This document shows positions 46,896 through 56,955 of a stretch of 64,000 nt of DNA, one piece after another (the stretch's first letter is position 1; every line of letters starts with the position of its first letter). The notes below the pieces were generated by a model, which had not been told where the DNA came from, made no database searches, and saw only the letters and a program-made list of their open reading frames with translations. The position numbers were made by a program, and so were the translations under genes. The DNA comes from Methanosarcina sp. DH2. Lineage in GTDB: Archaea > Halobacteriota > Methanosarcinia > Methanosarcinales > Methanosarcinaceae. The stretch lies in contig NZ_WJBI01000001.1 in assembly GCF_020804225.1 (NCBI RefSeq), positions 1,411 to 65,410 on the forward strand, in the 5' to 3' direction.

Positions 46896-48272
46896 ATGAC
46901 AGATGAACGGGAAATGAGGTCTGCAAGTATCGGAAAGCTTTTCCTGAAATTCGTTCTCCCTGCAACCATCGGGTTAATTGTCGCTGGAATCCAGGGAGTT
47001 ATTGACGGTTTCTTTGTCGGGAATGCTGTGGGTAGCCAGGGGCTTGCAGGGATAACTCTTGCATTTCCTGCACTTCTGGCCATAATTGCTGTAGGACAGA
47101 TGATCGGGATCGGGACTTCAAGCCTTGTGGCCCTGGCCCTTGGCAGAGTTAATCGGCAGGAAGCCCTCAAACTCATACATAATGCTTTTCCCCTGCTCCT
47201 GCTTGTGGGAATAGGGCTCACCACCATCGGGCTGGCCGTCTCGGATTCTTATCTCCGCCTTCTGGGCGCCTCTGGCCCGGTCTTTGACATGGCAAATAGT
47301 TACCTCAGAGTCATATTTTCAGGCTCGATGCTCCTGATTCTGTCTATTGCTCTCGAACCTCTGGTACGAAATGATGGGAAACCAAGACTTGCTATGATAT
47401 GTGTGGTTGCAAGTGTTCTCGTAAACCTGATTCTTGACTACATCTTTGTCATGCGAATGGAAATGGGGGTTACCGGGGCTGCAATAGCCACGGTTATTGC
47501 TTTCTCTCTTTCCGGAATTCTGCTAGCTCTGTATTTTTTCAGCGGATGGGCCGGGCTGAGGCTAAAACCCCGGTCCCTCTCTCTGGAGTCGGGAATAATT
47601 CTCAGAATTATGAAAGCAGGCTTTCCTTCCTTTGCAATGCAGTTTTCAACATTCGTCCTGCTCTTTACGAACGAGTACATGCTGCTCAGTTACGGCTCGG
47701 AACTCGCAGTTTCAGGCTATGGAATTATAGGTTATGTCTTCTCGATTTTCTCCTTGATTTTTGAAGGAATAGCAGTTGGAACCCAGCCAATCATCGGTTT
47801 TAATTACGGAGCCCGTTGTTATTCCCGGGTTGCAGGGATCTTGAAGATAACTGTTATCTCCTGCCTCGTGACCGGATTGATTGGTTTCATGCTTCTCTCT
47901 ATGTATCCGGAACAGCTTATCTTTATCTTCAACCGCGACAGCCCCGAACTCCTGAAAATTACTCTTAACGGCATGGAGATTTTCATGTTTGCCCTCCTTG
48001 CCCATGGGACGGTTATGCTGGGTTCCGTATATTTCCAGTCGATAAACAAAGTCAGATACGCTCTTTTCATCCAGCTAGGAACAGTTTTTCTCTTCTTCCT
48101 TCCTCTGCTCTGGATTTTACCTCCCTTACTTGGCCTTAATGGAGTCTGGCTCGCAACCCCGGTTGCGGAATTCCTGATGTTCCTGGTCGTGCTGGGCTTG
48201 CTCTGGAAAGAGTTTGGTTTTCTCAAGAATGGAAAACCTGTAAGTGAGGAAGGCCAACTTCCCTGCTTCTGA
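46896..48272 (+). CDS. MATE-family efflux transporter
   Basis: A 458-residue membrane protein with about twelve hydrophobic segments in two similar halves, the layout of multidrug and toxin exporters that use Na+ or H+ gradients. Typical segments are KLFLKFVLPATIGLIVAGIQ then GVIDGFFVGNAVGSQGLAGI, and GIAVGTQPIIGFNYGARCYS in the second half. ATG 46896 follows TGGAGAGTAAAAT. A TATA-like TTATATATTAG lies about 60 bp upstream. Independent of the decayed genes before it. Substrate unknown. Confidence 0.92.
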   Translation: MTDEREMRSASIGKLFLKFVLPATIGLIVAGIQGVIDGFFVGNAVGSQGLAGITLAFPALLAIIAVGQMIGIGTSSLVALALGRVNRQEALKLIHNAFPLLLLVGIGLTTIGLAVSDSYLRLLGASGPVFDMANSYLRVIFSGSMLLILSIALEPLVRNDGKPRLAMICVVASVLVNLILDYIFVMRMEMGVTGAAIATVIAFSLSGILLALYFFSGWAGLRLKPRSLSLESGIILRIMKAGFPSFAMQFSTFVLLFTNEYMLLSYGSELAVSGYGIIGYVFSIFSLIFEGIAVGTQPIIGFNYGARCYSRVAGILKITVISCLVTGLIGFMLLSMYPEQLIFIFNRDSPELLKITLNGMEIFMFALLAHGTVMLGSVYFQSINKVRYALFIQLGTVFLFFLPLLWILPPLLGLNGVWLATPVAEFLMFLVVLGLLWKEFGFLKNGKPVSEEGQLPCF

Positions 48273-48315
48273 GATTGTATTAACTTCCAACGATTAAACG
48301 GAGACTCGTGACCCC

Positions 48316-48522
48316 TGAAAATACTGCCGTCAGGACCTCCTGCATAAGGAATTTAAGGACCACTATGCCAAGGGGGCAAAAACTGCATTACCCTTTTCCG
48401 AGGCCATAATAACCCGCTATTTCCTTGTGAGCATTGCGAGCACAGGTTTTGGAAAAAAGACGGCTGCCCGGGATATAAAGAGTAGAGAGCGCCTTGAACA
48501 GTCCGTTTTTCCTGAGGACTGA
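48316..48522 (+). pseudogene. Possible gene fragment
   Basis: One frame reads KYCRQDLLHKEFKDHYAKGA, KTALPFSEAIITRYFLVSIA and STGFGKKTAARDIKSRERLE to a TGA at 48520-48522. It has protein-like composition and no start codon, so it may be the end of a decayed gene. I do not recognise the family. Confidence 0.3.
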
Positions 48523-48552
48523 TTTTTCTGCAGCCCGAATTGTTTCGAGTTC

Positions 48553-49878
48553 TCAGCTCATCTGCAGCGGGTCCACTTTCATATATTCCCGCAGCACGGT
48601 TGTCGCATAGCTTCCCTTTGGCAGCATAAACTCCAGAACCGCCTTTGATTTTCCGGGGTTCAACTCATCCTCTCCAACCTCAAACTTCGGTTCCACCTGC
48701 AGGAGGAGTTCCCTGCGGGTGCCTTTTGAGCTCATTTCCGGGAACTCTTCTATATTAAAACCTTCAAGAGAGACTCCAAGTTCTTTAAGGACCTCACTTT
48801 CGATTTCTCCCGGTACTCCGGACGCAAATGCAGTCTTAAAGCCCGGAAGTGGGGCTGTAACGAAAGCACGGCCGAGCTTTATCAGGCGGTTCATTGCATT
48901 TACGGTTTCGGAGGTGACTTTCTCAGTTTTTGAGGAATCAGGAAGGCCGGCTTCGTTCCTGAAGCAGACGATATCTCCGTCCACTGCCTGATTTAACGGA
49001 ATGCCGCGTTCGATTCTGCGGCAGATGATTATGTTATATATGTAAGACTGGTATCCGTGTACGAACATCCTGTAAAGGTTCTGAGGAAGCACGCGGAAAG
49101 CTCCGGGATAATCTTCCGGATTTGCGATCAGGTGGTTCATCATTGCCCTTTCGTGACCCAGGCGGAGAGGATAGGTTTTGAGCCCTTCCTTATAGTCGCG
49201 GGTATCTTTTACAAACTGGCGGGCTGCTTTTGTCTCATCGGGCTCATCCGGGAAGGGTTCGGCGATATAAAGCATTGCAGCTTTTTCAAAATCCCCTTCA
49301 ATGATGGCTTTTCCTACTATATGGGTGACAGGGCGGACAGAGCCGAAACGCTGGATCCCGAAGAAATTGGGGACGCCGCCCTGGGTCAGGATTTCATCTG
49401 TTGTCTTTTTGAGCAGAGGTCGTGTCTCTTCGGGAGAACTCTCAATATCCCGGATTGTGATTATGAAATCATTTCCCCACAGGTCTCCAAGTTCCACAGA
49501 CTTCCGTGAGCGTCCCAGCACTTTCATCTCTATGTCTTTTAAGTAAATTTTTTCAATTTGGGAGGCATCGGTATCAAATATGCTGATTTTCTGGGTGGTC
49601 AGCGCTCTTTTGTCTTTTGTGCCTGCAACGCTGATTCTTTTCTGGCTTACCTGCAAGATTTTTGCGAGAGTTCGGGTAAAATGATGTGTATCCCAGTCTC
49701 GTTTTGTGAGTTCGAGAATGAGGTATTTTCCTTCCTGTCCTTCCTCCCGGTTTGTAACTTCTTTTACAATGAAATCCTCAATTTCCTGGCGGAGTTGCCC
49801 TCCAAGACCTTCTGTATCAGTAAAGTAAAGTTTTATTCCTATCTGTTTTTCAATCTCCGGAACTTCCATAGGTTGCAA
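48553..49878 (-). CDS. truD: tRNA pseudouridine synthase D
   Basis: Converts U13 of tRNA to pseudouridine. The 441 residues carry the TruD pattern: FIVKEVTNREEGQEGKYLIL at the N-terminus, the catalytic-domain segment ISVAGTKDKRALTTQKISIF with its aspartate (TKDKRA), GGVPNFFGIQRFGSVRPVTH, and MFVHGYQSYIYNIIICRRIE. The long insertion between the catalytic parts is normal for archaeal members. Start ATG at 49878; a second ATG two codons later is possible. Monocistronic. Confidence 0.95.
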   Translation of the reverse strand: MQPMEVPEIEKQIGIKLYFTDTEGLGGQLRQEIEDFIVKEVTNREEGQEGKYLILELTKRDWDTHHFTRTLAKILQVSQKRISVAGTKDKRALTTQKISIFDTDASQIEKIYLKDIEMKVLGRSRKSVELGDLWGNDFIITIRDIESSPEETRPLLKKTTDEILTQGGVPNFFGIQRFGSVRPVTHIVGKAIIEGDFEKAAMLYIAEPFPDEPDETKAARQFVKDTRDYKEGLKTYPLRLGHERAMMNHLIANPEDYPGAFRVLPQNLYRMFVHGYQSYIYNIIICRRIERGIPLNQAVDGDIVCFRNEAGLPDSSKTEKVTSETVNAMNRLIKLGRAFVTAPLPGFKTAFASGVPGEIESEVLKELGVSLEGFNIEEFPEMSSKGTRRELLLQVEPKFEVGEDELNPGKSKAVLEFMLPKGSYATTVLREYMKVDPLQMS

Positions 49879-50052
49879 ACACTCCTTAAATAAATTAGTA
49901 AAATTTCTGGGTAAGATTTGTAGCTGGATTTTTTGACCAGGAATTAAAAGAATAAGATCTGCTGATTAATAGATTTACTGATTAGTAGTACAGATCAGCA
50001 GCTTCCAGGGAAGTGTTTTCTTCCCCTGTGTATACCAAGGTTAAAGTGGAAC

Positions 50053-51294
50053 TTATTTAATTGCTCTGGTGCTGATGTCAATCACTTTTACCGTGCTTGT
50101 GTTTACGAATGTCCAGCTCCTGTAAGTTTCATTTTCTCCAACTGCCTGAACCTTTACCTGAGCTGTTTTCCCGGGAAGTCCGCCTGCGTAAAGACTGGAA
50201 GTCGGGTCCAGCATCAGCCAGGAACCGTATTCGTCGGTCAGGTAGTTTACATCAACATTTCCGTAATAAGCCCTTACTCCTTTAACTGCGGCTTCAGTTG
50301 AATCGTTTCCTTTGCCTATATAGGCAGCTGCGAAGGCATGGTTATCTGTCAGATAGACTCGAGTCGTACCTCCAACAGCTTCGAGCATGGATGAAAGAAG
50401 AATTGCCTGATCTTCACAGTCCCCTGCTCCTATCCTCAGGGTAACATTGGCTGGCTCCCATACATCATTGCCCCTCGGGTCACTTACGTACTCGATTTCC
50501 TCTTTTACCATGTCAAAGAGGGCACAGACCTGATAGATATTATAAGCTCCGGGATATGAGCGGGCTACCTGGGCTGCTCTGCCTCTTACATCGGGTTCGG
50601 CCGGTTCCACCAGTCGGTTTATTGTTTTAAAATAATAATCAGGATTGTACCTGTATTTTGGAATATTTTTTTCGGGCATCGGCTTCAGGTCTGCAGTGAA
50701 CCCGTTCAGGAAATAGGGCTCATATTCATGCCATTTGGCTTCCGATGTCGATGCAAGAAGCCAGAGTACGATACTGAATCTGGCTTTTTCCTCTTCAGGC
50801 ACCTGAACTGCAATTACTCCGAGACTCTGCTCTTCTCCCGGTGAAAGCAGCGCTCCACAGTCTTCGGAAAAGATCCGGTTTTCGGAGGCGTTAACCGAAA
50901 CTCCGTACCTATCAATAAAGATTGGGTTCCGTCCTTCATTTTTTATACTGATTTTAAAATAACTTACCCCTCCCTGGAAAAACTCTGAAGTCTGATAATT
51001 ACTGCTCAGAGAAAAACCAGGTTGCAGTGGAGTTCTCAGGATGGGAGTAAGTTCGCTTTTCGAAGTGGAATACGAAGGTATTGCCGGAAGAGTAAAAGAA
51101 GCCATATCAGGCATGAATACCTCTTCAGAGCTTTCAGTCTCCGCACCCAGCCCAAGATAATCTCTTAACTCATTCGTAAAATTGCCAATAGAATCCGAAA
51201 AAATAAATCCGGTAATCATAACCAGTACGAGGCATATAAATAAGACCGCAATCATCGAGGGTGCGTTTTTTTCTAAAACCTCTGAGTTATTCAT
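50053..51294 (-). CDS. Membrane-anchored transglutaminase-like protein
   Basis: A 413-residue protein with one N-terminal transmembrane segment (MIAVLFICLVLVMITGFIF, about 13-31). An extracytoplasmic beta domain follows (residues 90-200; SVNASENRIF, VPEEEKARFSIVLW). The transglutaminase-like core has the triad C293 (GAGDCEDQA), H319 (TDNHAFAA) and D363 (LMLDPTSS). In archaea such proteins may be peptidases or amidases of surface proteins rather than true cross-linking enzymes; the substrate is unknown. Standalone gene on the minus strand. Confidence 0.85.
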   Translation of the reverse strand: MNNSEVLEKNAPSMIAVLFICLVLVMITGFIFSDSIGNFTNELRDYLGLGAETESSEEVFMPDMASFTLPAIPSYSTSKSELTPILRTPLQPGFSLSSNYQTSEFFQGGVSYFKISIKNEGRNPIFIDRYGVSVNASENRIFSEDCGALLSPGEEQSLGVIAVQVPEEEKARFSIVLWLLASTSEAKWHEYEPYFLNGFTADLKPMPEKNIPKYRYNPDYYFKTINRLVEPAEPDVRGRAAQVARSYPGAYNIYQVCALFDMVKEEIEYVSDPRGNDVWEPANVTLRIGAGDCEDQAILLSSMLEAVGGTTRVYLTDNHAFAAAYIGKGNDSTEAAVKGVRAYYGNVDVNYLTDEYGSWLMLDPTSSLYAGGLPGKTAQVKVQAVGENETYRSWTFVNTSTVKVIDISTRAIK

Positions 51295-51414
51295 TAATGC
51301 CCTCCTGAATCGAATGACAGGCAGAACTTTTTTCTGTCAATGAAAACATCTCTTCAGGTATCTTCTGATAACTTTTTTATAACGGGACAGTCCTTTTTAT
51401 GGGCACACTGACAG

Positions 51415-51762
51415 TTAAACAAGTTTAAGGTCCCTTGTAACTTTATCCATAATCTCTTCTTTTGCCGGTCCGATTCCGAGCACCGTGACTGTCCCGGGAG
51501 GAATTTCCGTAAGTCCTGCATCCTGTATCATAGCTGTCGGAAGCCCTTCCCTTCTTGCTTTCTCCTTAAGCTCGTAAAGGTCCTTAAGAGTGGGGACTTT
51601 CAGGACAACTTTTTTTTGCCCTCCTTCCTTCCATTTTTCAAGGTCGCTTTTGCTTGCCCATTCAGCTGCAGAAAGGGCAGCGTGAGCCACCTGTACAGCA
51701 AATTTGCCTTTAGAAAGCTTCAGGTCATCCCGGGTAACTATACACTGTTTGTATTCGCTCAT
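51415..51762 (-). CDS. pth2: Peptidyl-tRNA hydrolase, archaeal type
   Basis: Frees tRNA from stalled peptidyl-tRNAs. The 115-residue Pth2 fold shows [27 protein letters not shown] with its histidine, GQKKVVLKV, and the end [20 protein letters not shown]. Length and motifs are standard. No co-transcribed neighbour is evident. Confidence 0.95.
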   Translation of the reverse strand: MSEYKQCIVTRDDLKLSKGKFAVQVAHAALSAAEWASKSDLEKWKEGGQKKVVLKVPTLKDLYELKEKARREGLPTAMIQDAGLTEIPPGTVTVLGIGPAKEEIMDKVTRDLKLV

Positions 51763-51998
51763 CTTTTGCCTCGGGCTTATTCAAAGACAGCCTATATCTT
51801 AAATGTTTTCTGTGCAGCCTTTTTGGATCGGATTTGAGTGTTAACCTCAGGATCTCTTGTAGCTTTTCTTAGACTGCTTCAGATATGCGGCTGCTTTTAC
51901 TGCTTTCACATATCTGATAGTTTACAGATTTGAGAATACCTCTATTAATAATCTTCCTAAAATATGTTATACTATCTCCAATAACATTTATAGTTAAT

Positions 51999-53015
51999 TC
52001 ATAAAATATTTTGCAAGTATTCCAGGATATGCTCGGCCGGATTTATTCCCCACGCATCAAAAATTCCTTTTCCTGAAGGCGTTCCATTTACTTCAAGTAT
52101 TCGGGAGCTCTGTTTACCTTCATTGCTTTGACCTTTACCTTTCTTATTTTTGTTTTCGATAAAGCCTTCAGGCCCTTCTACACGTTCAGATCCTTCTATA
52201 ATTTCAGTCCCTTCTATAATATCGATACCTGCAAATGTTGTGCCTATCGTAAGGGAAGCTTTTTCGGCAATTTCTTTCTGTTCATCGGTAAGTACACACC
52301 TATCTGAACTTCCTCCCTGACTCAGATTGTTCACCCAGGAACCTGCAGCGGCTTTTCGGTAAATTGCGCCTATGACTGTGTCTCCCACAACAAAAGCCCT
52401 TATATCCCTCCCGGGGTTTTCTATAAACTCCTGGATATACAGCATTCCCCTCTCTTCGAGCAGACTTTCGAGTGTCTCTTCCACAGGTACAGGCCCTGTT
52501 TTTTTATCTGAAAACCGGATTTCTCCTTCTTTTACCCTTGCTATATCTTTTCCCTTATAACCAAAAACAGGTTTTATGACGGCATCCCCGAATCTTGATA
52601 TTACCTTTAAGGCTGCTTCTACACTCTGGACAGCTCTGGTTTCAGGCACCGGAATGCCGGCTTTTGCCAGAAGATAAGAAGCATGATACTTGTTTGCCGC
52701 ATTCTGGATAGCTTCTGGAGAGTTAATAACTGGAATTCCCTGTGCTTCCAGTTCCCGCAAGATATCAAACCTGAAAGATACTCCTTCAAAAGCCCCTGCA
52801 CCTGCATCTCTAACAATGAGTGCATCAAGGTCTGAGAGCAGGGTTTCCCCTGCCTTAAAAAGAGCTGCTGACTCAGAAGCTCCTGAACTTACACTGACCT
52901 CTGCTGCCCTGAGGTCAAGGACAAAAGGAGAAAACCCCTTTTCCTTCGCTGCCTTTATGAGTGCCCGGGCTGTCCAGTCTTCCGGGTCAGTAATCGCAAT
53001 CCCTATTTTTTTCAT
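51999..53015 (-). CDS. mptN: Tetrahydromethanopterin:glutamate ligase, ATP-grasp
   Basis: ATP-grasp ligase of the RimK family. In Methanosarcina it adds glutamate to tetrahydromethanopterin to give tetrahydrosarcinapterin. Evidence: [36 protein letters not shown], the substrate loop [17 protein letters not shown], and the metal-binding end AGIDII...[13 protein letters not shown] (D265, E308, N310). Between these, residues 267-304 form an unusual low-complexity insert with an IIEG repeat and a Lys/Asn/Gly-rich tail where relatives have only a few residues. A different amino-acid ligase of the family is possible, but MptN fits best. Confidence 0.82.
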   Translation of the reverse strand: MKKIGIAITDPEDWTARALIKAAKEKGFSPFVLDLRAAEVSVSSGASESAALFKAGETLLSDLDALIVRDAGAGAFEGVSFRFDILRELEAQGIPVINSPEAIQNAANKYHASYLLAKAGIPVPETRAVQSVEAALKVISRFGDAVIKPVFGYKGKDIARVKEGEIRFSDKKTGPVPVEETLESLLEERGMLYIQEFIENPGRDIRAFVVGDTVIGAIYRKAAAGSWVNNLSQGGSSDRCVLTDEQKEIAEKASLTIGTTFAGIDIIEGTEIIEGSERVEGPEGFIENKNKKGKGQSNEGKQSSRILEVNGTPSGKGIFDAWGINPAEHILEYLQNIL

Positions 53016-53180
53016 AGGGTATGATCAGGTGTCATTATTATCAAGTTTACGATAAAGATATACGGAAGACTTGCAGAGGTTTCAGAATGTTGAACCTCCT
53101 GGGTAAGCCTCCTTAAGCCTCAAGCCTCAGGCATTTTTCAGTGAACGGCGATTTATGAAAACTTTATATGTTTTTTTCTT

Positions 53181-53570
53181 TCAGGTCTGCTCTTTCAGGG
53201 GTTCAAGCCCCTGCTTTTTGCGGTAATCATTAATCGCCCTATGGGTAGCCTGCCTGGAAACCACCGAGCACTCCAGTTTTCCCGGAGGTAGCCCCTCAAG
53301 CGCTTCGGCCACAGCTTCGTTTGTAAGCTCCCAGGCTTCTTCAAGAGTTTTGCCTTTTATCAGTTCGGTCGCCATGCTGCTGGACGCGATTGCTGCTGCA
53401 CAGCCAAAAGTCTTGAATTTTACATCTTCAATTCTGTTGTCCCGGATTTTCAGAAAAATTTTCATCTGATCCCCATGAGGGTTTCCGGCTTCTCCAACCC
53501 CGTCTGCATCCTCTATTTCCCCCACGTTCCTAGGATTCATAAAATGATCCATCACTTTTTTATTATACAC
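53181..53570 (-). CDS. IscU/NifU-like iron-sulfur scaffold, first cysteine missing
   Basis: A 129-residue protein of the IscU family, the scaffold on which 2Fe-2S and 4Fe-4S clusters are built. C57 in FGCAAAIASSS and C101 in KLECSVVSR match two of the three ligands. The first, usually in GNPxCGD, is missing: here the sequence is GNPHGD (residues 29-34), one residue shorter. The aspartate that follows is kept. The cysteine desulfurase gene lies upstream on the same strand 155 bp away. The altered site could make the protein handle clusters differently or transfer sulfur rather than assemble clusters. Confidence 0.88.
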   Translation of the reverse strand: MYNKKVMDHFMNPRNVGEIEDADGVGEAGNPHGDQMKIFLKIRDNRIEDVKFKTFGCAAAIASSSMATELIKGKTLEEAWELTNEAVAEALEGLPPGKLECSVVSRQATHRAINDYRKKQGLEPLKEQT

Positions 53571-53724
53571 AGAATTCCCTCGCTTCTTAGATTGCTATCT
53601 GTTTATCAGGATTCTCAGCCTTCATCGGCTCTAAGTTTTCTCAGGATTTTCAGCTTCTGTCTACACTAATGCCCCTTCCGATTTTCAAGGTACTTACTTC
53701 CTAAGATAGGTATGTATTTTGTAT

Positions 53725-54915
53725 TTATTTTTCACATACACTCGCTGGCTTGTAGAATGGAGATATAGCCCTCAATTTTCCAACGACCTCAGGCAGCACC
53801 TCGAGTACATAATCAATATCTTCTTCGGAATTTGCATCCCCAAGGGTCAGGCGCAGAGAACCCTGGGCTATTTCCGGTGGCACTCCTATTGCACTGAGCA
53901 CATGTGAAGGGTCGAGAGAACCCGAAGAGCAGGCACTGCCTGTTGAACTGCAGATCCCCATCTGGTCAAGCATGAGCAGCAGGGACTCCCCTTCTATATA
54001 CTCAAAGCTGAAGTTCAGGTTCCCGGAAAGTCGTTTTTCCGGATGCCCGTTTAGCCTGCAGCTGGGAATTTCAAGTATTCCTGCCATGAGCCTGTCTCTC
54101 ATCTTCTTTATCTTTTTACTATGCTCCTCGATCTTCACAGTTGCAAGCTCTATTGCTTTTCCCATGCCTGCAATGCCTGCAACATTCTCTGTTCCAGCCC
54201 GCCTTCCCCTCTCCTGCGCTCCCCCGTGCATATAATTGTCAATTTCTGTCCCTTCTCTGATATAGAGGGCTCCTATCCCTTTTGGTCCATAGAACTTATG
54301 CGCGGAAAGGGAGAGCATATCCACATCCTTATCTTTCCCCTGCAGGTCAAGGGGGATATTGCCTATTGCCTGTACGGCATCGGTATGAAAAGGAATATCG
54401 TGCTCTCTGGCAACCTTACCTATCTCTGAAATGGGCTCTATAGTCCCCATTTCATTATTTGCGTACATGACCGAAATCAGGATGGTATCTTCTCTTATTG
54501 CGGCTTCCAGCTTTGCAGGGTCCACAAGCCCGTACGTGTCTACAGGCAGATAGGTTACGTCAAAGCCCTGCGTTTCCAGATACTCGCAGGGGTAAAGCAC
54601 TGCATGGTGTTCGATTGGCGTGGTGATAATGTGTTTCCCTTTCTTTCGCCTGGTGAAAGCTGTTCCTTTGACAGCCCAGTTGTCAGACTCGGTCCCTCCT
54701 GAGGTAAAGTAAATTTCGTCGGGATCAGCGCCAAGAGCTTTTGCAAGCTTTTCCCTGGCGGTTTCCACAGCTTCCTTGCCTTCCCTGCCTATTGAGTACA
54801 GGGATGAAGGATTCCCGAAATGTTCTTTCAAAAAAGGCAGCATAGTCTCAACCACTTCAGGTTTTATGAAAGTGGTGGCTGCATGGTCCATGTATACGAA
54901 TCGATTCTCTCCCAT
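53725..54915 (-). CDS. iscS: Cysteine desulfurase
   Basis: PLP enzyme that removes sulfur from cysteine and passes it as a persulfide to IscU and other carriers. The 396 residues show the PLP lysine K207 (SLSAHKFYG), the cofactor-stacking H104 (IEHHAV) and the sulfur-carrying loop with C329 (STGSACSSGSLDPSH). This is the NifS/IscS type. It is upstream of the IscU-like gene on the same strand, so they probably form one transcript. The ubiquitin-like carrier at 13.9 kb could be another recipient of this sulfur. Confidence 0.95.
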   Translation of the reverse strand: MGENRFVYMDHAATTFIKPEVVETMLPFLKEHFGNPSSLYSIGREGKEAVETAREKLAKALGADPDEIYFTSGGTESDNWAVKGTAFTRRKKGKHIITTPIEHHAVLYPCEYLETQGFDVTYLPVDTYGLVDPAKLEAAIREDTILISVMYANNEMGTIEPISEIGKVAREHDIPFHTDAVQAIGNIPLDLQGKDKDVDMLSLSAHKFYGPKGIGALYIREGTEIDNYMHGGAQERGRRAGTENVAGIAGMGKAIELATVKIEEHSKKIKKMRDRLMAGILEIPSCRLNGHPEKRLSGNLNFSFEYIEGESLLLMLDQMGICSSTGSACSSGSLDPSHVLSAIGVPPEIAQGSLRLTLGDANSEEDIDYVLEVLPEVVGKLRAISPFYKPASVCEK

Positions 54916-55150
54916 CAGAACACCCTAGGAAAATAGGAGTTTGCTCGATATGAATTTATTGTGTGCCCTTTAAGAACTTTCAGTTTGTACCTGGATATTC
55001 GAAATATCCAGTCTTTGATTATCCCGGCTTTGATAACGGCTTGAGTACACTGTAAGTAATCTTCATCGTAAACAATTTTCCAGCATCCCGAAGGTATTTA
55101 TAACCTGGTTTCTTTAGTCCAGTTTCAATCAACAGGAGGAAAATGAGGTC

Positions 55151-55648
55151 TTGCTAAAGCAATTCTCAATTATTCTAAGTATATATTTTCTGGGTGAACT
55201 GTTTCATAAGGCTCTCGAGCTACCTGTTCCAGGCAATATTCTGGGTATGTTAATCCTTTTTTTCGGTCTGCTTACGGGTGTAATCAAGCTCGAAATGATA
55301 GACCGGATAAGCGATTTCCTGCTCGATAACCTGGCATTTTTCTTCCTTCCCGCAGGTGTCAGCCTGATAACCTGCTTTGCCCTGCTTGAAGGAAAATGGA
55401 CTGCAATCCTCTGGGTTTCCATTATCTCAACAGTAATAATCCTGGGTGTCACGGGGCTGACAGTAGAGTTTGTCAAAAAGACCCTTCAAAGAAAGCTGAT
55501 AGATACGGCTTTTTTAGGTAAAGAGACCGGTAAAGGCGAGATAAATAAAAAAGAAATTCAGGTTCACGAAAGAATACAGGCGCATGAAAGAGCACAGGCA
55601 CATGAAAGAGCACAGGTGCGCGAAAGAAATACGGAAAAGGTGAGCTGA
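55151..55648 (+). CDS. lrgA: LrgA/CidA-family membrane protein
   Basis: A 165-residue protein. Residues 1-115 form four transmembrane segments with GELFHKALELPVPGNILGML, the CidA/LrgA signature. These holin-like proteins influence murein hydrolase export in bacteria; in archaea without murein the role is different, perhaps metabolite export together with LrgB. The C-terminal 30 residues are a charged tandem repeat (VHERIQAHERAQAHERAQ). The start is a TTG at 55151; the nearby ATG at 55142 gives only four codons. lrgB follows after one base, forming an operon. Confidence 0.85.
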   Translation: MLKQFSIILSIYFLGELFHKALELPVPGNILGMLILFFGLLTGVIKLEMIDRISDFLLDNLAFFFLPAGVSLITCFALLEGKWTAILWVSIISTVIILGVTGLTVEFVKKTLQRKLIDTAFLGKETGKGEINKKEIQVHERIQAHERAQAHERAQVRERNTEKVS

Positions 55649-55649
55649 A

Positions 55650-56366
55650 GTGCAGGCAGACTTTTTGAATAAATTCCTCAATACGCCCCTATTTGGAATT
55701 CTTATCTCTTTAGCCGCTTTTCAGATAGGCATTCTGCTCTATAAAAAGACACGTTCCTCTATCTTCAACCCTCTTCTTGTGGGCTTTATTCTTGTAATTC
55801 TTTTTCTTCTTTATTTCGGAATAGATTTTGAGACTTATAATGTGGGCGGGGACTACATTTCCTTCTTCCTCGGGCCTGCAACCATTGTTCTTGCCGTGCC
55901 TCTCTATCAAAAAATCCAGCTCCTTAAACGCGATGCTCTCCCCATAATTGCAGGAATAAGTGCAGGCTGCATTGCAGGAATCTCAAGCATTCTTATCTTC
56001 TCCAACTTTTTCGGGCTTGATGAAACCATAACTAATTCTCTTGTCCCGAAATCCGTAACCACCCCCATAGGGATAGAGATTTCAAAACAGATAGGCGGCT
56101 TGCCTGCAATAACAGTGGCTGCAATTATAGTAACAGGAATCATAGGAGCTGTGCTTGGACCATTTATCTGCCGCTGTTTCCGCATAAAAGACAGCGTCGC
56201 AGTTGGCATTGCAATCGGCACAGCCGCCCACGCTCTCGGGACAACGAGGGCAATAGAACTCGGGGAAACCGAAGGGGCAATGAGCGGGCTTGCAATAGGG
56301 ATTGCTGGCTTGATTACGGTTTTTCTTGCTCCAGTGACGCTTTACGTGTTCGGGGTCCTGTTCTAA
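55650..56366 (+). CDS. lrgB: LrgB-family membrane protein
   Basis: A 238-residue polytopic protein with the LrgB pattern SLVPKSVTTPIGIEISKQIG and GTAAHALGTTRAIELGETEG near the C-terminus, with about seven hydrophobic segments. LrgB partners LrgA; plant and bacterial relatives transport glycolate, glycerate or pyruvate. It starts at GTG 55650, one base after lrgA, so the two are translated together. Confidence 0.92.
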   Translation: MQADFLNKFLNTPLFGILISLAAFQIGILLYKKTRSSIFNPLLVGFILVILFLLYFGIDFETYNVGGDYISFFLGPATIVLAVPLYQKIQLLKRDALPIIAGISAGCIAGISSILIFSNFFGLDETITNSLVPKSVTTPIGIEISKQIGGLPAITVAAIIVTGIIGAVLGPFICRCFRIKDSVAVGIAIGTAAHALGTTRAIELGETEGAMSGLAIGIAGLITVFLAPVTLYVFGVLF

Positions 56367-56550
56367 TAATCTTATTTCCCAAAAAAACGAAATAAAAGAG
56401 AACGAAATAAAAAAGATGTAAAATAATATAAATGAAAAAGAATGTTTTCAGATAGTGTTTCAGATAAACTGTTCAGATGGTATTTCAGGTTGACACCAAA
56501 TTCTATTTCGCTTAATCCTTGAAGACTTTTTTGGCTTCTGAGGTTGCGGG

Positions 56551-56955
56551 TTACCTGAAGTCCGTGTACATCCGCATCTGAAAGTTGCCCTGCTGTATTC
56601 TTTTCTTTATTAACCCTTTTGCTATCCCCACATAGATTTCTCGAATTTGAGGGATTAGCATGGAAAAACCTATGGCATCGGTCAGAAAGCCAGGAGTCAG
56701 GAGAGCAAAGCCTCCAATTAATACAAAGAGCCCGTGCAGGAGTTCGTTTCCCGGCACATATCCCTGTGCTGTTGCGTTCTGGATCTGGCGAAGCACCCGA
56801 AAGCCCTGACTTTTTGTCAAATAAGCCCCAAGGCTTGCAGTTATCAGAATGATAAGCACGGTGTTTATAGCTCCGATTATGCCCCCGATCTTGATCAGGA
56901 GATAGATCTCCACAAGAGGAATAATCAGGAATAGGGAAAATAGTTTAAAAAACAT
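56551..56955 (-). CDS. FxsA-family membrane protein
   Basis: A 134-residue protein with four predicted membrane segments (FKLFSLFLIIPLVEIYLLI, GAINTVLIILITASLGAYL, LFVLIGGFALLTPGFLTDA), matching FxsA/YtzA: SQGFRVLRQIQNATAQGYVP and the GGFALLTPGFLTDAIG stretch. Bacterial FxsA alters phage exclusion when overproduced; the normal role is unknown. Standalone gene, converging on lrgAB. Confidence 0.88.
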   Translation of the reverse strand: MFFKLFSLFLIIPLVEIYLLIKIGGIIGAINTVLIILITASLGAYLTKSQGFRVLRQIQNATAQGYVPGNELLHGLFVLIGGFALLTPGFLTDAIGFSMLIPQIREIYVGIAKGLIKKRIQQGNFQMRMYTDFR

